A stretch of DNA of 13,869 nt from an uncultured Eubacteriales bacterium (GTDB lineage Bacteria > Bacillota > Clostridia > Christensenellales > UBA1242). Location of the stretch: NCBI GenBank assembly GCA_900556185.1, contig USNN01000020.1, forward strand, positions 1-13,869. Reading direction: 5' to 3'. A program made the translations under genes and the position numbers. Shown here in pieces: positions 7,045 through 13,869 of the stretch. Every line of letters starts with the position of its first letter. Position 1 is the stretch's first letter. The notes beneath the pieces are model-generated. The model was not told where the DNA came from. It did not search any database and saw only the letters and a program-made list of their open reading frames with translations.

Positions 7045-7686
7045 ATGAATATAAAGAGTAGAAACATTGTTGTTATTATAATTAATTTGTTTGTTGTTTT
7101 GTTAGAGATTTATTCGTTATCGTTAACCATTCCTGAAAGCGGATTTGGCGTCCTTAAATATTTTACTGATATTAGTAACATCCTTGCACTTTTTTCTTCG
7201 CTATTTTATGCGGTATATAAAATTAAGACCTTTAACCAAGAATTTTCACTTGCACCCAATTGGCTTAAGTATTTAAAACTGTTTTCAGCCTGTATGCTAT
7301 TTATAACCTTTTTAGTAGTAATAACTATTCTTGCCCCACTTAGTGGCGGTATTGCCACAAGCATTATGCTGTTTTTTGGTTCTATGCTATACCACCATTT
7401 TCTTTGCCCAATTGTTCATTGCTTTTCATTTATTGTTTTTGAAAACGATATTCACCTTAAACCAAAAGACAGTTTTATATCATTATTTCCCATCCTTTTA
7501 TATGGAACAACAATAATATTTTTGAATGTAATTAATGTTGTTCATGGACCTTACCCATTTCTGTATGTGCATGAGCAAACCGTTTTTTCAACAATTGGTT
7601 ACAGTTTGTTGATAATCGCCCTTTCATACGTCTGCTACTGGTTTATGTTTTTGTTAAAAAAGCCTTTTTATGCAATTTCCCGTTGA
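7045..7686 (+). CDS. Six-helix integral membrane protein, Pr6Pr-like (213 aa)
   Basis: Hydrophobic segments at about residues 7-29, 42-60, 77-101, 104-128, 141-162 and 185-206 give six predicted membrane helices. Conserved-looking polar positions within or next to the helices include YFTDISN (39-45), LYHHFLCPIVH (about 115-125) and GPYPFLYVHEQ (about 168-178). This arrangement recalls the Pr6Pr-type membrane proteins of Gram-positive bacteria, whose function is not known; the identification is from pattern memory and moderate at best. No SD precedes the ATG, and a TATAAT six bases upstream suggests a leaderless message. The gene is 42 bases upstream of, and co-directional with, the glycosyltransferase-acyltransferase gene. 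A role in membrane lipid or envelope metabolism is possible but only by association. Confidence 0.75.
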   Translation: MNIKSRNIVVIIINLFVVLLEIYSLSLTIPESGFGVLKYFTDISNILALFSSLFYAVYKIKTFNQEFSLAPNWLKYLKLFSACMLFITFLVVITILAPLSGGIATSIMLFFGSMLYHHFLCPIVHCFSFIVFENDIHLKPKDSFISLFPILLYGTTIIFLNVINVVHGPYPFLYVHEQTVFSTIGYSLLIIALSYVCYWFMFLLKKPFYAISR

Positions 7687-7711
7687 TAAAATAATTTAAT
7701 TATGTTATTAT
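7683..7711 (+). promoter_or_regulatory. Possible internal promoter before the glycosyltransferase-acyltransferase gene
   Basis: TTGATA (7683-7688, overlapping the upstream stop codon), a 17-base spacer and TATTAT (7706-7711) each match five of six consensus bases. The predicted start near 7718 would fall at the AGGTGA SD, leaving a very short leader. This makes it uncertain, and cotranscription from 7009-7038 is the alternative. Confidence 0.3.
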
Positions 7712-7728
7712 TTTCCTAGGTGAAGCAA

Positions 7729-9702
7729 ATGAAAAAGAAAATACTATTAACCTATATGGAATCTGGTATGGGGCATATTACTAGCATTACATCCATATCA
7801 GACAACTTAAAAAATTTTTATGGCGATAAATACGAAATTATTGACAGCTATATTATGCATGAAGACAACGATAAAGACTTAAAACGGTTTGAAAACTTTA
7901 TTATTAGAATGACGAAAGATACAAACCGTATTAATGGCTTTGGTAACATTGCATTCTTTTTAATGAGCCTACTTGGCGGCGTTAAATTTATGAGATTTTT
8001 CCATCGAACCCTATTTAATAAGGTAATTAAAAAGACTTGTAATGTGTTTAAAAAGTATGACCCTGATGTTATTGTTAGCACACACTATTATATGACTTTT
8101 GCCGCATTAGAATATAAAAAGAAAGTTAACAAAAACGTTAAAGTTGTTACCTATAACCCAGATAACAACGTGCACGATTGGTGGGATAACCGAGAACACT
8201 TGTTTTTAGTTAATAACGAAAACGCATACTTTGAAGCAATTGGCAAACGAAAATTTAATCCTGCCATGGTAAAGCAAGTTTACTACAGCGCAAGAAAAGA
8301 TATTTTAGACGCAAACCTTACAAAAGAAGAATATAGAACCAAATTAAATATTCCACAAGACAAGTTTTGTGTTACTGTTGCCGATGGTGTGTATGCTTGC
8401 GCTAAAGCAAAGGCTGTTACAAATGAGTTACTTAAAACCGACAAGCCATTAACTATAATTATGCTTGCCGGCAAAAACGAAAAACTATTAAACCACTACA
8501 ATAAACTTATTAAAGAAAATAAGGTTAAACCAAATATAACTTTAATAGTTTTGCCATTTACTAAAAACATTTATGAGTATTATAAAGCTAGCGATGTGTT
8601 CATAACCAAGGCTGGCCCTAATGCAATACTAGACTCCGTCTTTATGAATACGCCAATAATTGTAGACTATTACGCTCACCCAATAGAAAAGGCGACAACA
8701 AAATTGTTTGTTGACACTTTGGGTATGGGCAAAGCCATATATAAGCCTAAAAAAATTAAAGAAACCATTGAAAAGTGGACTAGCGACACAACCGAATTAA
8801 GTCTGTATGCGCACAACACATACAAAATAAATAAAAACGACAATGGTGGCGAAGAAATTGCAAAACTAATTGATGCTGAAACCAATCGTAACGAAGTGTT
8901 TATTGCAAAAGACGATTACACAAACCTTCTTTATGAACTTGCTCAAAACGAACAATTTGACACCTACACCACCCCAATAAACTACAACAGTGCAAGCGAT
9001 GCCATATCTTATGACAAAATTAAGAAAACAAACATCTTTAAATCTGCATATAAAGTTGTAATCAAGGGCGTGCTAAAACTTATTGGTCCACTAGTTAACA
9101 TTGTTGGCTATAACATTAAAGTAGTTGGCAAAGAAAACCTAAAAGGCATAAAGTCGGGCATCACCATTAGTAATCATGTTCATTATTTAGATTGCTTGTG
9201 GAATATGCAAGCCATGAACTTTGGTGAGTTTTATATAACAGGTGCCCCACACAACTTTAAAAAAGGCTTCTTTGGAGCAACTCTTAACGCTGGTGGGTTT
9301 ATTCCACTAACCAACACATTTTCAGAAACCAAAAAGTTTGGCAAGTATGTTTCTTCTATTATGGAAAAAGGTGGCTTTGTGCATTTTTATCCAGAACAAG
9401 CATTATGGCTACAATATGAACAATCTAGACCACTTAAAAAAGGTGCATTTTATTACGCTTGTGTGAATAATGTTCCTATTATTCCAATAGTAATTTGCTT
9501 TAAAAAGAAGAATTTATCTAAACATAAAAAGGTTATCGTTCAAATATTAAAACCAATTTACCCAGATAACAACTTGCCAGAACGAGAACGAATAACCAAA
9601 ATGAATAGCGATGCTCAAAACGCCTACGATAACGCAATAATTAATTTTTACCACTACAATCCAGACGAGTACGCAATGAATAAAATAAACAAAGCTGAAT
9701 AG
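7729..9702 (+). CDS. Fusion of UgtP/MurG-type glycosyltransferase and PlsC-type acyltransferase (657 aa)
   Basis: Residues 1 to about 385 form a GT-B glycosyltransferase of the family that holds UgtP, MGDG synthase and MurG. The acceptor-side loop SGMGH is at 12-16, the donor-side strand LAGKNEKL at 246-253, and the nucleotide-sugar motif TKAGPNAILD at 293-302. After a linker (about 386-440), residues about 445-650 form a glycerolipid acyltransferase with catalytic NHVHYLD (H-x4-D, 483-488), FYPEQ (553-557, in place of the usual PEG-T/S) and VPIIPIVI (582-589). Both active sites look intact. The family roles are glycosylation of diacylglycerol and acylation of lysophosphatidate, so the protein may join two steps of glycolipid synthesis at the inner membrane face. 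The start is ATG 7729: AGGTGA at 7718-7723 is correctly spaced for it and overlaps the alternative GTG at 7720. The terminator at 9707-9750 follows. Confidence 0.88.
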   Translation: MKKKILLTYMESGMGHITSITSISDNLKNFYGDKYEIIDSYIMHEDNDKDLKRFENFIIRMTKDTNRINGFGNIAFFLMSLLGGVKFMRFFHRTLFNKVIKKTCNVFKKYDPDVIVSTHYYMTFAALEYKKKVNKNVKVVTYNPDNNVHDWWDNREHLFLVNNENAYFEAIGKRKFNPAMVKQVYYSARKDILDANLTKEEYRTKLNIPQDKFCVTVADGVYACAKAKAVTNELLKTDKPLTIIMLAGKNEKLLNHYNKLIKENKVKPNITLIVLPFTKNIYEYYKASDVFITKAGPNAILDSVFMNTPIIVDYYAHPIEKATTKLFVDTLGMGKAIYKPKKIKETIEKWTSDTTELSLYAHNTYKINKNDNGGEEIAKLIDAETNRNEVFIAKDDYTNLLYELAQNEQFDTYTTPINYNSASDAISYDKIKKTNIFKSAYKVVIKGVLKLIGPLVNIVGYNIKVVGKENLKGIKSGITISNHVHYLDCLWNMQAMNFGEFYITGAPHNFKKGFFGATLNAGGFIPLTNTFSETKKFGKYVSSIMEKGGFVHFYPEQALWLQYEQSRPLKKGAFYYACVNNVPIIPIVICFKKKNLSKHKKVIVQILKPIYPDNNLPERERITKMNSDAQNAYDNAIINFYHYNPDEYAMNKINKAE

Positions 9703-9706
9703 ACAT

Positions 9707-9750
9707 AAAAAAGACAGTTTAATTTTCCGTTGAACTGTCTTTTATTTTTT
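9707..9750. terminator. Bidirectional intrinsic terminator between convergent genes
   Basis: Arms 9709-9722 and 9730-9743 pair over 14 positions (one T/G mismatch, a wobble pair in RNA on the plus strand) around a seven-base loop. The plus strand continues with TTTT-A-TTTTTT (9740-9750) and the minus strand with six T (9712-9707). It therefore fits as the terminator of both the glycosyltransferase-acyltransferase gene and the hydrogenase operon, whose last stop codon lies inside it. Confidence 0.9.
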
Positions 9751-11407
9751 ATTTATTATGCAACTTTGCTTTATTTGGGTTTATATTCTGCCAGTCGTAA
9801 AACTTTTTAATTTCTGGGTTATCGTGGGCTTTACGAATCTGTCTGGCAGTATCTAATTTATACAAATCTCTCATTCTTTGTTCCACATCGCTTTCACGGG
9901 TGGTTGAATATGGCATACCGCCACCATTAATGCACCCACCTTCGCACGCCATAACTTCCACAAAATGCAAGTGTATTTGCTTTTTATGAATTTTATCTAT
10001 TAGTGGTCTAACATATTTTAGCCCACTAACTACTGCAACATTTATTGCTTTGCCAGCAATTTCTACAGACGCTGTTTTAACACCGACCAAACCACGGACA
10101 GGTTTGTATTCTATCTCTTTTATTTCTTTATTAGATAGTTTATCTGCCACTGTTCGTAAACTTGCTTCCATAACCCCACCAGTGGTTCCAAATATTACGC
10201 CCGCCCCACTACTTTCACCTAGCAAGTTATCAAAAGGTGTTGGTTTAAGCTTGTTTACATCTATTTTCTTTTTCTTAATTAAATACAATAGTTCTCTAAC
10301 CGTTAAAACTAAATCAACATCATTGTCTTCGTTTTTTATTTCGCCCTTTTTGGCAGTGCATGGCATTATTCCAATCATTTTAATTTGACTAGCGTTTATA
10401 TTTTCTTTTTCTGCCATATAAGTTTTTACAACATTACCAAGCATAAGTAGTGGCGATTTGCACGAAGACACATTATTGTTTAGTTCATCGTAAAATTCTT
10501 TCTGATAGTTTATCCATGCTGGGCAACAACTGGTGAATAAAGGTAAGTTTTTCTTAGATTTTAACCCAGCAATAAACTCTTTTGATTCTTCCATTATGGT
10601 TAAATCAGCGCCAAAACTAATGTCGTAGACTTTATCAAACCCAAGTGCTTTTAATAAACTTGGTAAAATTGCTTCAGCGTTTTCCACCTTTAATTCTTTG
10701 GTTAGTGCCACCCTTACTGCTGGTGCTGGGGCAACCACCTTTATAACAGATTTATCATTTAGTAGTTTGTTTGCGGTTTCTATGCTAAGGTTTTCACGAA
10801 GTGCTCCAGTTGGGCAAACCATAACGCACTGCCCACATCCAACGCAAGTAGACTTATTCATAGGTAGGTCAAACGCCGAACCGATACGGGTATCAAAACC
10901 CCTATTAATTTCACAAATGGCACCAACATTTTGGTCGGCTTTACATACTCTTACGCATCGCTTACACAAAATACACCTAGAATCATCTCTTATTATGCAA
11001 TCGCTAGAATCATCTATCCTAGTCATTGTTTTTTCGCCTTTATATTTAACTGGGTTAACCCTGTATTCTTTTGCCAGTTTTTCTAGTTCGCAATCGCCTT
11101 CTTTAACGCATTTACCACAAGTGAAATCGTGGTTGGATAGCATTAATTCTATATTGGTTTTCCGAGCGTTTAGCACAGCCTCGCTATTTGTTACCACCTC
11201 TAGCCCATCATAAACCAAAAACGAGCAAGATGTAACCAGTTTTTTAAGCCCAACCAATTCAACTAAGCATATTCTGCAACTGCTTGTTGGCTTAAAACCA
11301 TCTAGGTGACAAACCGAAGGAATGTATATTCCTTCCCTTTTTGCAACTTCCATAATGGTTTCGCCGTTGTTCGCTTTACACCTTTTTCCATCTATAATTA
11401 TTTCCAT
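9749..11407 (-). CDS. hydA: [FeFe] hydrogenase catalytic subunit HydA (552 aa)
   Basis: The protein carries the complete cluster chain of a modular [FeFe] hydrogenase. An N-terminal plant-type [2Fe-2S] domain has C33, C44, C47 and C61. A His-Cys [4Fe-4S] site has H93, C97, C100 and C106. A two-cluster ferredoxin domain has C145/148/151/155 and C188/191/194/198. The H-cluster domain has L1 TSCCPAW (292-298), L2 MPCTAKKGE (348-356) and L3 MACEGGC (486-492). C294 is the proton-transfer cysteine, while C295, C350, C488 and C492 bind the H-cluster. The small-subunit-like tail follows. It lacks the extra C-terminal [2Fe-2S] domain of Thermotoga HydA and so is closer to HndD-type subunits. It reduces protons or oxidises H2 in the cytoplasm and is last in the hydC-hydB-hydA operon, four bases after hydB. 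The SD is weak (AAGG), consistent with coupling to hydB. Confidence 0.96.
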   Translation of the reverse strand: MEIIIDGKRCKANNGETIMEVAKREGIYIPSVCHLDGFKPTSSCRICLVELVGLKKLVTSCSFLVYDGLEVVTNSEAVLNARKTNIELMLSNHDFTCGKCVKEGDCELEKLAKEYRVNPVKYKGEKTMTRIDDSSDCIIRDDSRCILCKRCVRVCKADQNVGAICEINRGFDTRIGSAFDLPMNKSTCVGCGQCVMVCPTGALRENLSIETANKLLNDKSVIKVVAPAPAVRVALTKELKVENAEAILPSLLKALGFDKVYDISFGADLTIMEESKEFIAGLKSKKNLPLFTSCCPAWINYQKEFYDELNNNVSSCKSPLLMLGNVVKTYMAEKENINASQIKMIGIMPCTAKKGEIKNEDNDVDLVLTVRELLYLIKKKKIDVNKLKPTPFDNLLGESSGAGVIFGTTGGVMEASLRTVADKLSNKEIKEIEYKPVRGLVGVKTASVEIAGKAINVAVVSGLKYVRPLIDKIHKKQIHLHFVEVMACEGGCINGGGMPYSTTRESDVEQRMRDLYKLDTARQIRKAHDNPEIKKFYDWQNINPNKAKLHNK

Positions 11408-11411
11408 AAAT

Positions 11412-13286
11412 TTATACCTTTTTAACTATTGCTTTAATTGGGCATTTTAACTGGCACAAGCCACACTTAATGCATTTATCTTTATCTATTGTGTGATGCA
11501 ACCGTTGTTCGCCAGTTATGCAAGATACTGGGCAATTTTTCTTGCAAATTCCACAACCTATGCACCTATCTGTTATCTCATAACTAATTAGTTTTTTGCA
11601 AACTCCCGCTCGGCACTTTTTGTTTTCTATATGTTCTATATATTCGTCTTTAAAATATTTTAGTGTGCTTAACACTGGGTTTGGTGCACTTTGACCAAGC
11701 CCACAAAGCGAAGTTTGCTTTATGTGATATGCAAGGTTTTCTAGTTTTTCTAGGTCTTCCATTGTTCCTTCGCCATCGGTAATTTTTGTTAAAATTTCAA
11801 GTAATCTTTTATTACCTATTCTGCATGGAGTGCACTTACCGCACGATTCATCACAAGTAAACTCTAAGAAAAATTTAGCGAAGTCTACCATACAAGTGTC
11901 TTCGTCTACCACAATCATTCCGCCACTGCCCATCATGGTACCAACGCTCGCTAAACTTTCGTAGTCTACTGGAGTATCTAATCCGCTTTCTGGAACACAA
12001 CCGCCACTTGGTCCGCCAATTTGAATAGCTTTAAATTTTTTGCCATTTGGCACGCCACCGCCTATATCAAAAACGATAGTTCTTAGCGTTGTGCCTATAG
12101 GGGTTTCTATAAGCCCCGTATTTTTCACTTTGCCAGTTAACGCGAAAATCTTAGTGCCTTTGCTTTTCTCTGTCCCTATTTTATTATAGTTTTCGGCACC
12201 CATTTCAAATATCAGCGGAATTGTCGACAAGGTTTCCACATTGTTTATGATTGTCGGCTTATTGTATAACCCGCAAACCGCAGGATATGGTGGCTTTACA
12301 TTTGGTTCACCCCGCTTACCTTCTATTGATGCAATTAATGCAGTTTCTTCACCGCACACAAACGCACCAGCACCGTAACATATTTCTATATCAAAATCAA
12401 AGCCAAGTCCAAATATATTTTTTCCTAAAACCCCAATTCGTTTCGCGTCAAATACGGCTTTTTCTAATTTTTCACCTGCTAGTTTATATTCCGCTCTAAC
12501 ATAAATAACGCCTTTATTTGCGCCAATTGCGTAGCCCGCTATTGCCATACCTTCAATAATTGAATGTGGGTTACTCTCTAATATGGTTCTATCCATAAAA
12601 GCACCTGGGTCGCCTTCATCGCCATTACATATAACATATTTTTGTTCTGAGTCTTCATTATATGCAGTTAGCCATTTTTTGCCCGTTGGAAAGCCTGCCC
12701 CACCTCTGCCACGCAACCCAGATTTTATTACTTCATTAATAACATCTAGTTTTGTTAAGCCACTTAGCACTTTATATAAACTAAAATAGCCGTCCACTGA
12801 GATATAGTCGTATATTTTGTCTGGAGATATTTTTCGCAAGTTTTTTCGGGTTATAAATTTTTGCTTGTTATAAAAGTCAAACTTGTTTATGGTTTCGGCT
12901 TTTGTGCCGTCATCGTTTATGTGCACTTTGTCTTCAAGAAGCTTCCCAGCTATTATATGTTCTGTTATTATTCTTTCAGCATCTTCGGGTTTTACGTTTG
13001 TGTAAAATATATCGCTTGGTGCAAAAGTTACAATTGGCCCCTTGGCACATAAACCAAAGCAACCAATTGTGGTTACTTTAACTAGTTTTTCTAGGTGGTG
13101 TTTTTTTATGGATTGGTTTAACGCTTCCACCACCCCTTTCGACCCGCAAGACTCACACCCAGTGCTAGAACAAATTAAAATTTCGGTTTGTTGCATTGGT
13201 TTTAATTCTACGGGTTCAGAAAAACGCAACTTGTTTAAATTACGCCTTTCGGTTTTTATTCTTTCTAAGTCTTCTATATGTATCAC
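11412..13286 (-). CDS. hydB: NuoF-like flavoprotein subunit HydB of the bifurcating hydrogenase (624 aa)
   Basis: This subunit binds FMN and NAD(H) and passes electrons between NADH, ferredoxin and HydA. The order is a thioredoxin-like [2Fe-2S] domain (C39, C44, C76, C80), the NuoF core with glycine-rich GRGGAGFPTGKKW (193-205), NGDEGDPGAF (221-230) and GAGAFVCGEETALIASIEG (305-323), a [4Fe-4S] site (C482, C485, C488, C528), and a C-terminal two-cluster ferredoxin domain (C575/578/581/585 and C605/608/611/615). This extended layout is that of HydB/HndC in trimeric or tetrameric electron-bifurcating hydrogenases, as opposed to Complex I NuoF. The start is a GTG at 13286 overlapping the hydC stop (GTGA), with GGAG eight bases upstream inside hydC. 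Length and domains are complete. Bifurcation itself is inferred from subunit composition. Confidence 0.95.
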   Translation of the reverse strand: MIHIEDLERIKTERRNLNKLRFSEPVELKPMQQTEILICSSTGCESCGSKGVVEALNQSIKKHHLEKLVKVTTIGCFGLCAKGPIVTFAPSDIFYTNVKPEDAERIITEHIIAGKLLEDKVHINDDGTKAETINKFDFYNKQKFITRKNLRKISPDKIYDYISVDGYFSLYKVLSGLTKLDVINEVIKSGLRGRGGAGFPTGKKWLTAYNEDSEQKYVICNGDEGDPGAFMDRTILESNPHSIIEGMAIAGYAIGANKGVIYVRAEYKLAGEKLEKAVFDAKRIGVLGKNIFGLGFDFDIEICYGAGAFVCGEETALIASIEGKRGEPNVKPPYPAVCGLYNKPTIINNVETLSTIPLIFEMGAENYNKIGTEKSKGTKIFALTGKVKNTGLIETPIGTTLRTIVFDIGGGVPNGKKFKAIQIGGPSGGCVPESGLDTPVDYESLASVGTMMGSGGMIVVDEDTCMVDFAKFFLEFTCDESCGKCTPCRIGNKRLLEILTKITDGEGTMEDLEKLENLAYHIKQTSLCGLGQSAPNPVLSTLKYFKDEYIEHIENKKCRAGVCKKLISYEITDRCIGCGICKKNCPVSCITGEQRLHHTIDKDKCIKCGLCQLKCPIKAIVKKV

Positions 13287-13780
13287 TTTTGTTTCTCCAT
13301 ATATTTATTTAGTATGTTTTCCACTTCATTTAATTTAACATTGCCATAAACATCTTTGCCGATTGTTAAAACTGGTGCAAGACCGCAACAACCAATACAC
13401 CTAGTTTGATCTATTGAAAACGTTCCATCTTGCGTACATTCGCCCTCAGTTATATTTAATAGTTGGCAAACTTTATTATAAATTTGTTCTGCTCCGTTAA
13501 CGTAACAAGCCGTGCCTAAACATACCGAAATTGGATACTTACCCTTTGGTGATAGCGAAAACTCAGCGTAAAAAGTTGCCACCGAATATATCTCGCTTGC
13601 TGGCTTATTTAGTTCTTTTGCTAGATAATTTATTACACTTTGTGGCAAATACCCATATATTTGTTGCACCACTCTTAATTCTTGAACTATGGTTAAATTT
13701 TCTTTTTTAGATTTTTTTATTAATTTATTTAGTTCGTCCTTTTGGCGTCTTGAGCCTAAACTCATGCACTGGTTTTGCAT
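13283..13780 (-). CDS. hydC: NuoE-like [2Fe-2S] subunit HydC of the bifurcating hydrogenase (165 aa)
   Basis: A helical N-terminal part (about 10-70, including IYGYLPQ and IYSVATFYAEF) precedes a thioredoxin-like [2Fe-2S] domain with C87-x4-C92 and C128-x3-C132, the standard NuoE/HydC ligand set. Length is normal for the family. It forms the electron-transfer arm of the HydABC complex with HydB and is the first gene of the operon. The start ATG at 13780 has an AAGGGG SD about seven bases upstream. The stop overlaps the hydB GTG by four bases, so hydB translation is probably coupled. The 89 bases upstream to the window edge contain no other gene. Confidence 0.94.
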   Translation of the reverse strand: MQNQCMSLGSRRQKDELNKLIKKSKKENLTIVQELRVVQQIYGYLPQSVINYLAKELNKPASEIYSVATFYAEFSLSPKGKYPISVCLGTACYVNGAEQIYNKVCQLLNITEGECTQDGTFSIDQTRCIGCCGLAPVLTIGKDVYGNVKLNEVENILNKYMEKQK

Positions 13781-13852
13781 TTACTACCCCTTTATGTTTT
13801 TATTAATTTATTTATTAGTTTGATTTTTCGCCGTAAATTTTGATATATAGTT

Positions 13853-13858
13853 ATTATA
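13853..13858 (-). promoter_or_regulatory. Candidate -10 box of the hydrogenase operon promoter
   Basis: TATAAT is read on the minus strand at 13858-13853, about 73 bases upstream of the hydC start. The matching -35 would lie beyond the window edge and cannot be examined. The leader between (13781-13852) is AT-rich, and I see no Rex-like operator or stable hairpin in it. Confidence 0.3.
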
Positions 13859-13869
13859 TAGATTTCTGT

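Noticed and set aside
7720..7728. GTG at 7720 as start of the glycosyltransferase-acyltransferase gene
   Set aside because: The GTG is part of the AGGTGA SD that is correctly spaced for ATG 7729, and no other SD precedes the GTG.
63..9702. Possible recoding of TAG or TGA
   Set aside because: TAG ends several genes (such as the hydrolase at 1863 and ABC-F at 5006) and TGA ends others (7686, hydC), each at the expected family length, and Trp is encoded by TGG. The standard bacterial code is sufficient.
10698..11213. Long plus-strand open frame (171 codons) opposite hydA, and similar ones opposite hydB and the ABC-F gene
   Set aside because: They lie entirely antisense to genes with clear family motifs, show Ser/Thr/Leu-rich low-complexity composition typical of coding shadows, and have no SD.
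1..13869. tRNA, rRNA, CRISPR array, insertion sequence or riboswitch
   Set aside because: Scanning by eye found no clover-leaf-like run, no regularly spaced direct repeats, no transposase motifs and no long structured leader. All gaps are under about 150 bases.

Overview
The window is low-GC (roughly one third G+C by eye), gene-dense DNA with strong AGGAGG-type ribosome binding sites. All three stop codons (TAA, TAG, TGA) are used conventionally, so the standard bacterial code applies. The gene content (bifurcating-type [FeFe] hydrogenase, ABC-F factor, UgtP-like glycolipid glycosyltransferase) suggests a strictly anaerobic, fermentative member of the Bacillota, probably an uncultured Clostridia-type lineage. 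No mobile element, phage gene, CRISPR array, tRNA or rRNA was recognised, and there is no gene-free stretch longer than about 150 bases.

Layout, left to right. Only the first codons of a minus-strand gene are present (1-8), behind a hairpin that contains its Shine-Dalgarno (SD) sequence. Then come minus-strand genes: an acidic soluble protein of unknown function (63-1217, own promoter) and a four-helix membrane protein (1315-1791, own terminator). Next is an overlapping pair for a membrane-anchored Ig-like protein and a membrane-anchored ComEC-like metallo-beta-lactamase-fold hydrolase (3639 down to 1863). A tightly coupled three-gene unit follows (6901 down to 3694): ABC-F ATPase, a small protein with a HEPN-type R-x4-H motif, and a TtcA-type tRNA thiolase.

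The intergenic region 6902-7044 is divergent. To its right, two plus-strand genes encode a six-helix membrane protein (7045-7686) and a large fusion of a UgtP/MurG-type glycosyltransferase with a PlsC-type acyltransferase (7729-9702). The fusion gene converges on the hydrogenase operon, and one bidirectional terminator (9707-9750) serves both.

The right third is the minus-strand hydC-hydB-hydA operon (13780 down to 9749). It encodes a NuoE-like subunit, a NuoF-like flavoprotein with extra ferredoxin domains and the H-cluster catalytic subunit, all apparently intact. This complex would reoxidise NADH and reduced ferredoxin to H2 during fermentation, or run in reverse. The maturases HydE, HydF and HydG are not in the window.

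The best candidates for something little described are the ABC-F / HEPN-like / TtcA unit, in which all three proteins plausibly act on tRNA or the ribosome, and the single-chain glycosyltransferase-acyltransferase. Both are inferences from motifs and gene arrangement; no database search was possible.
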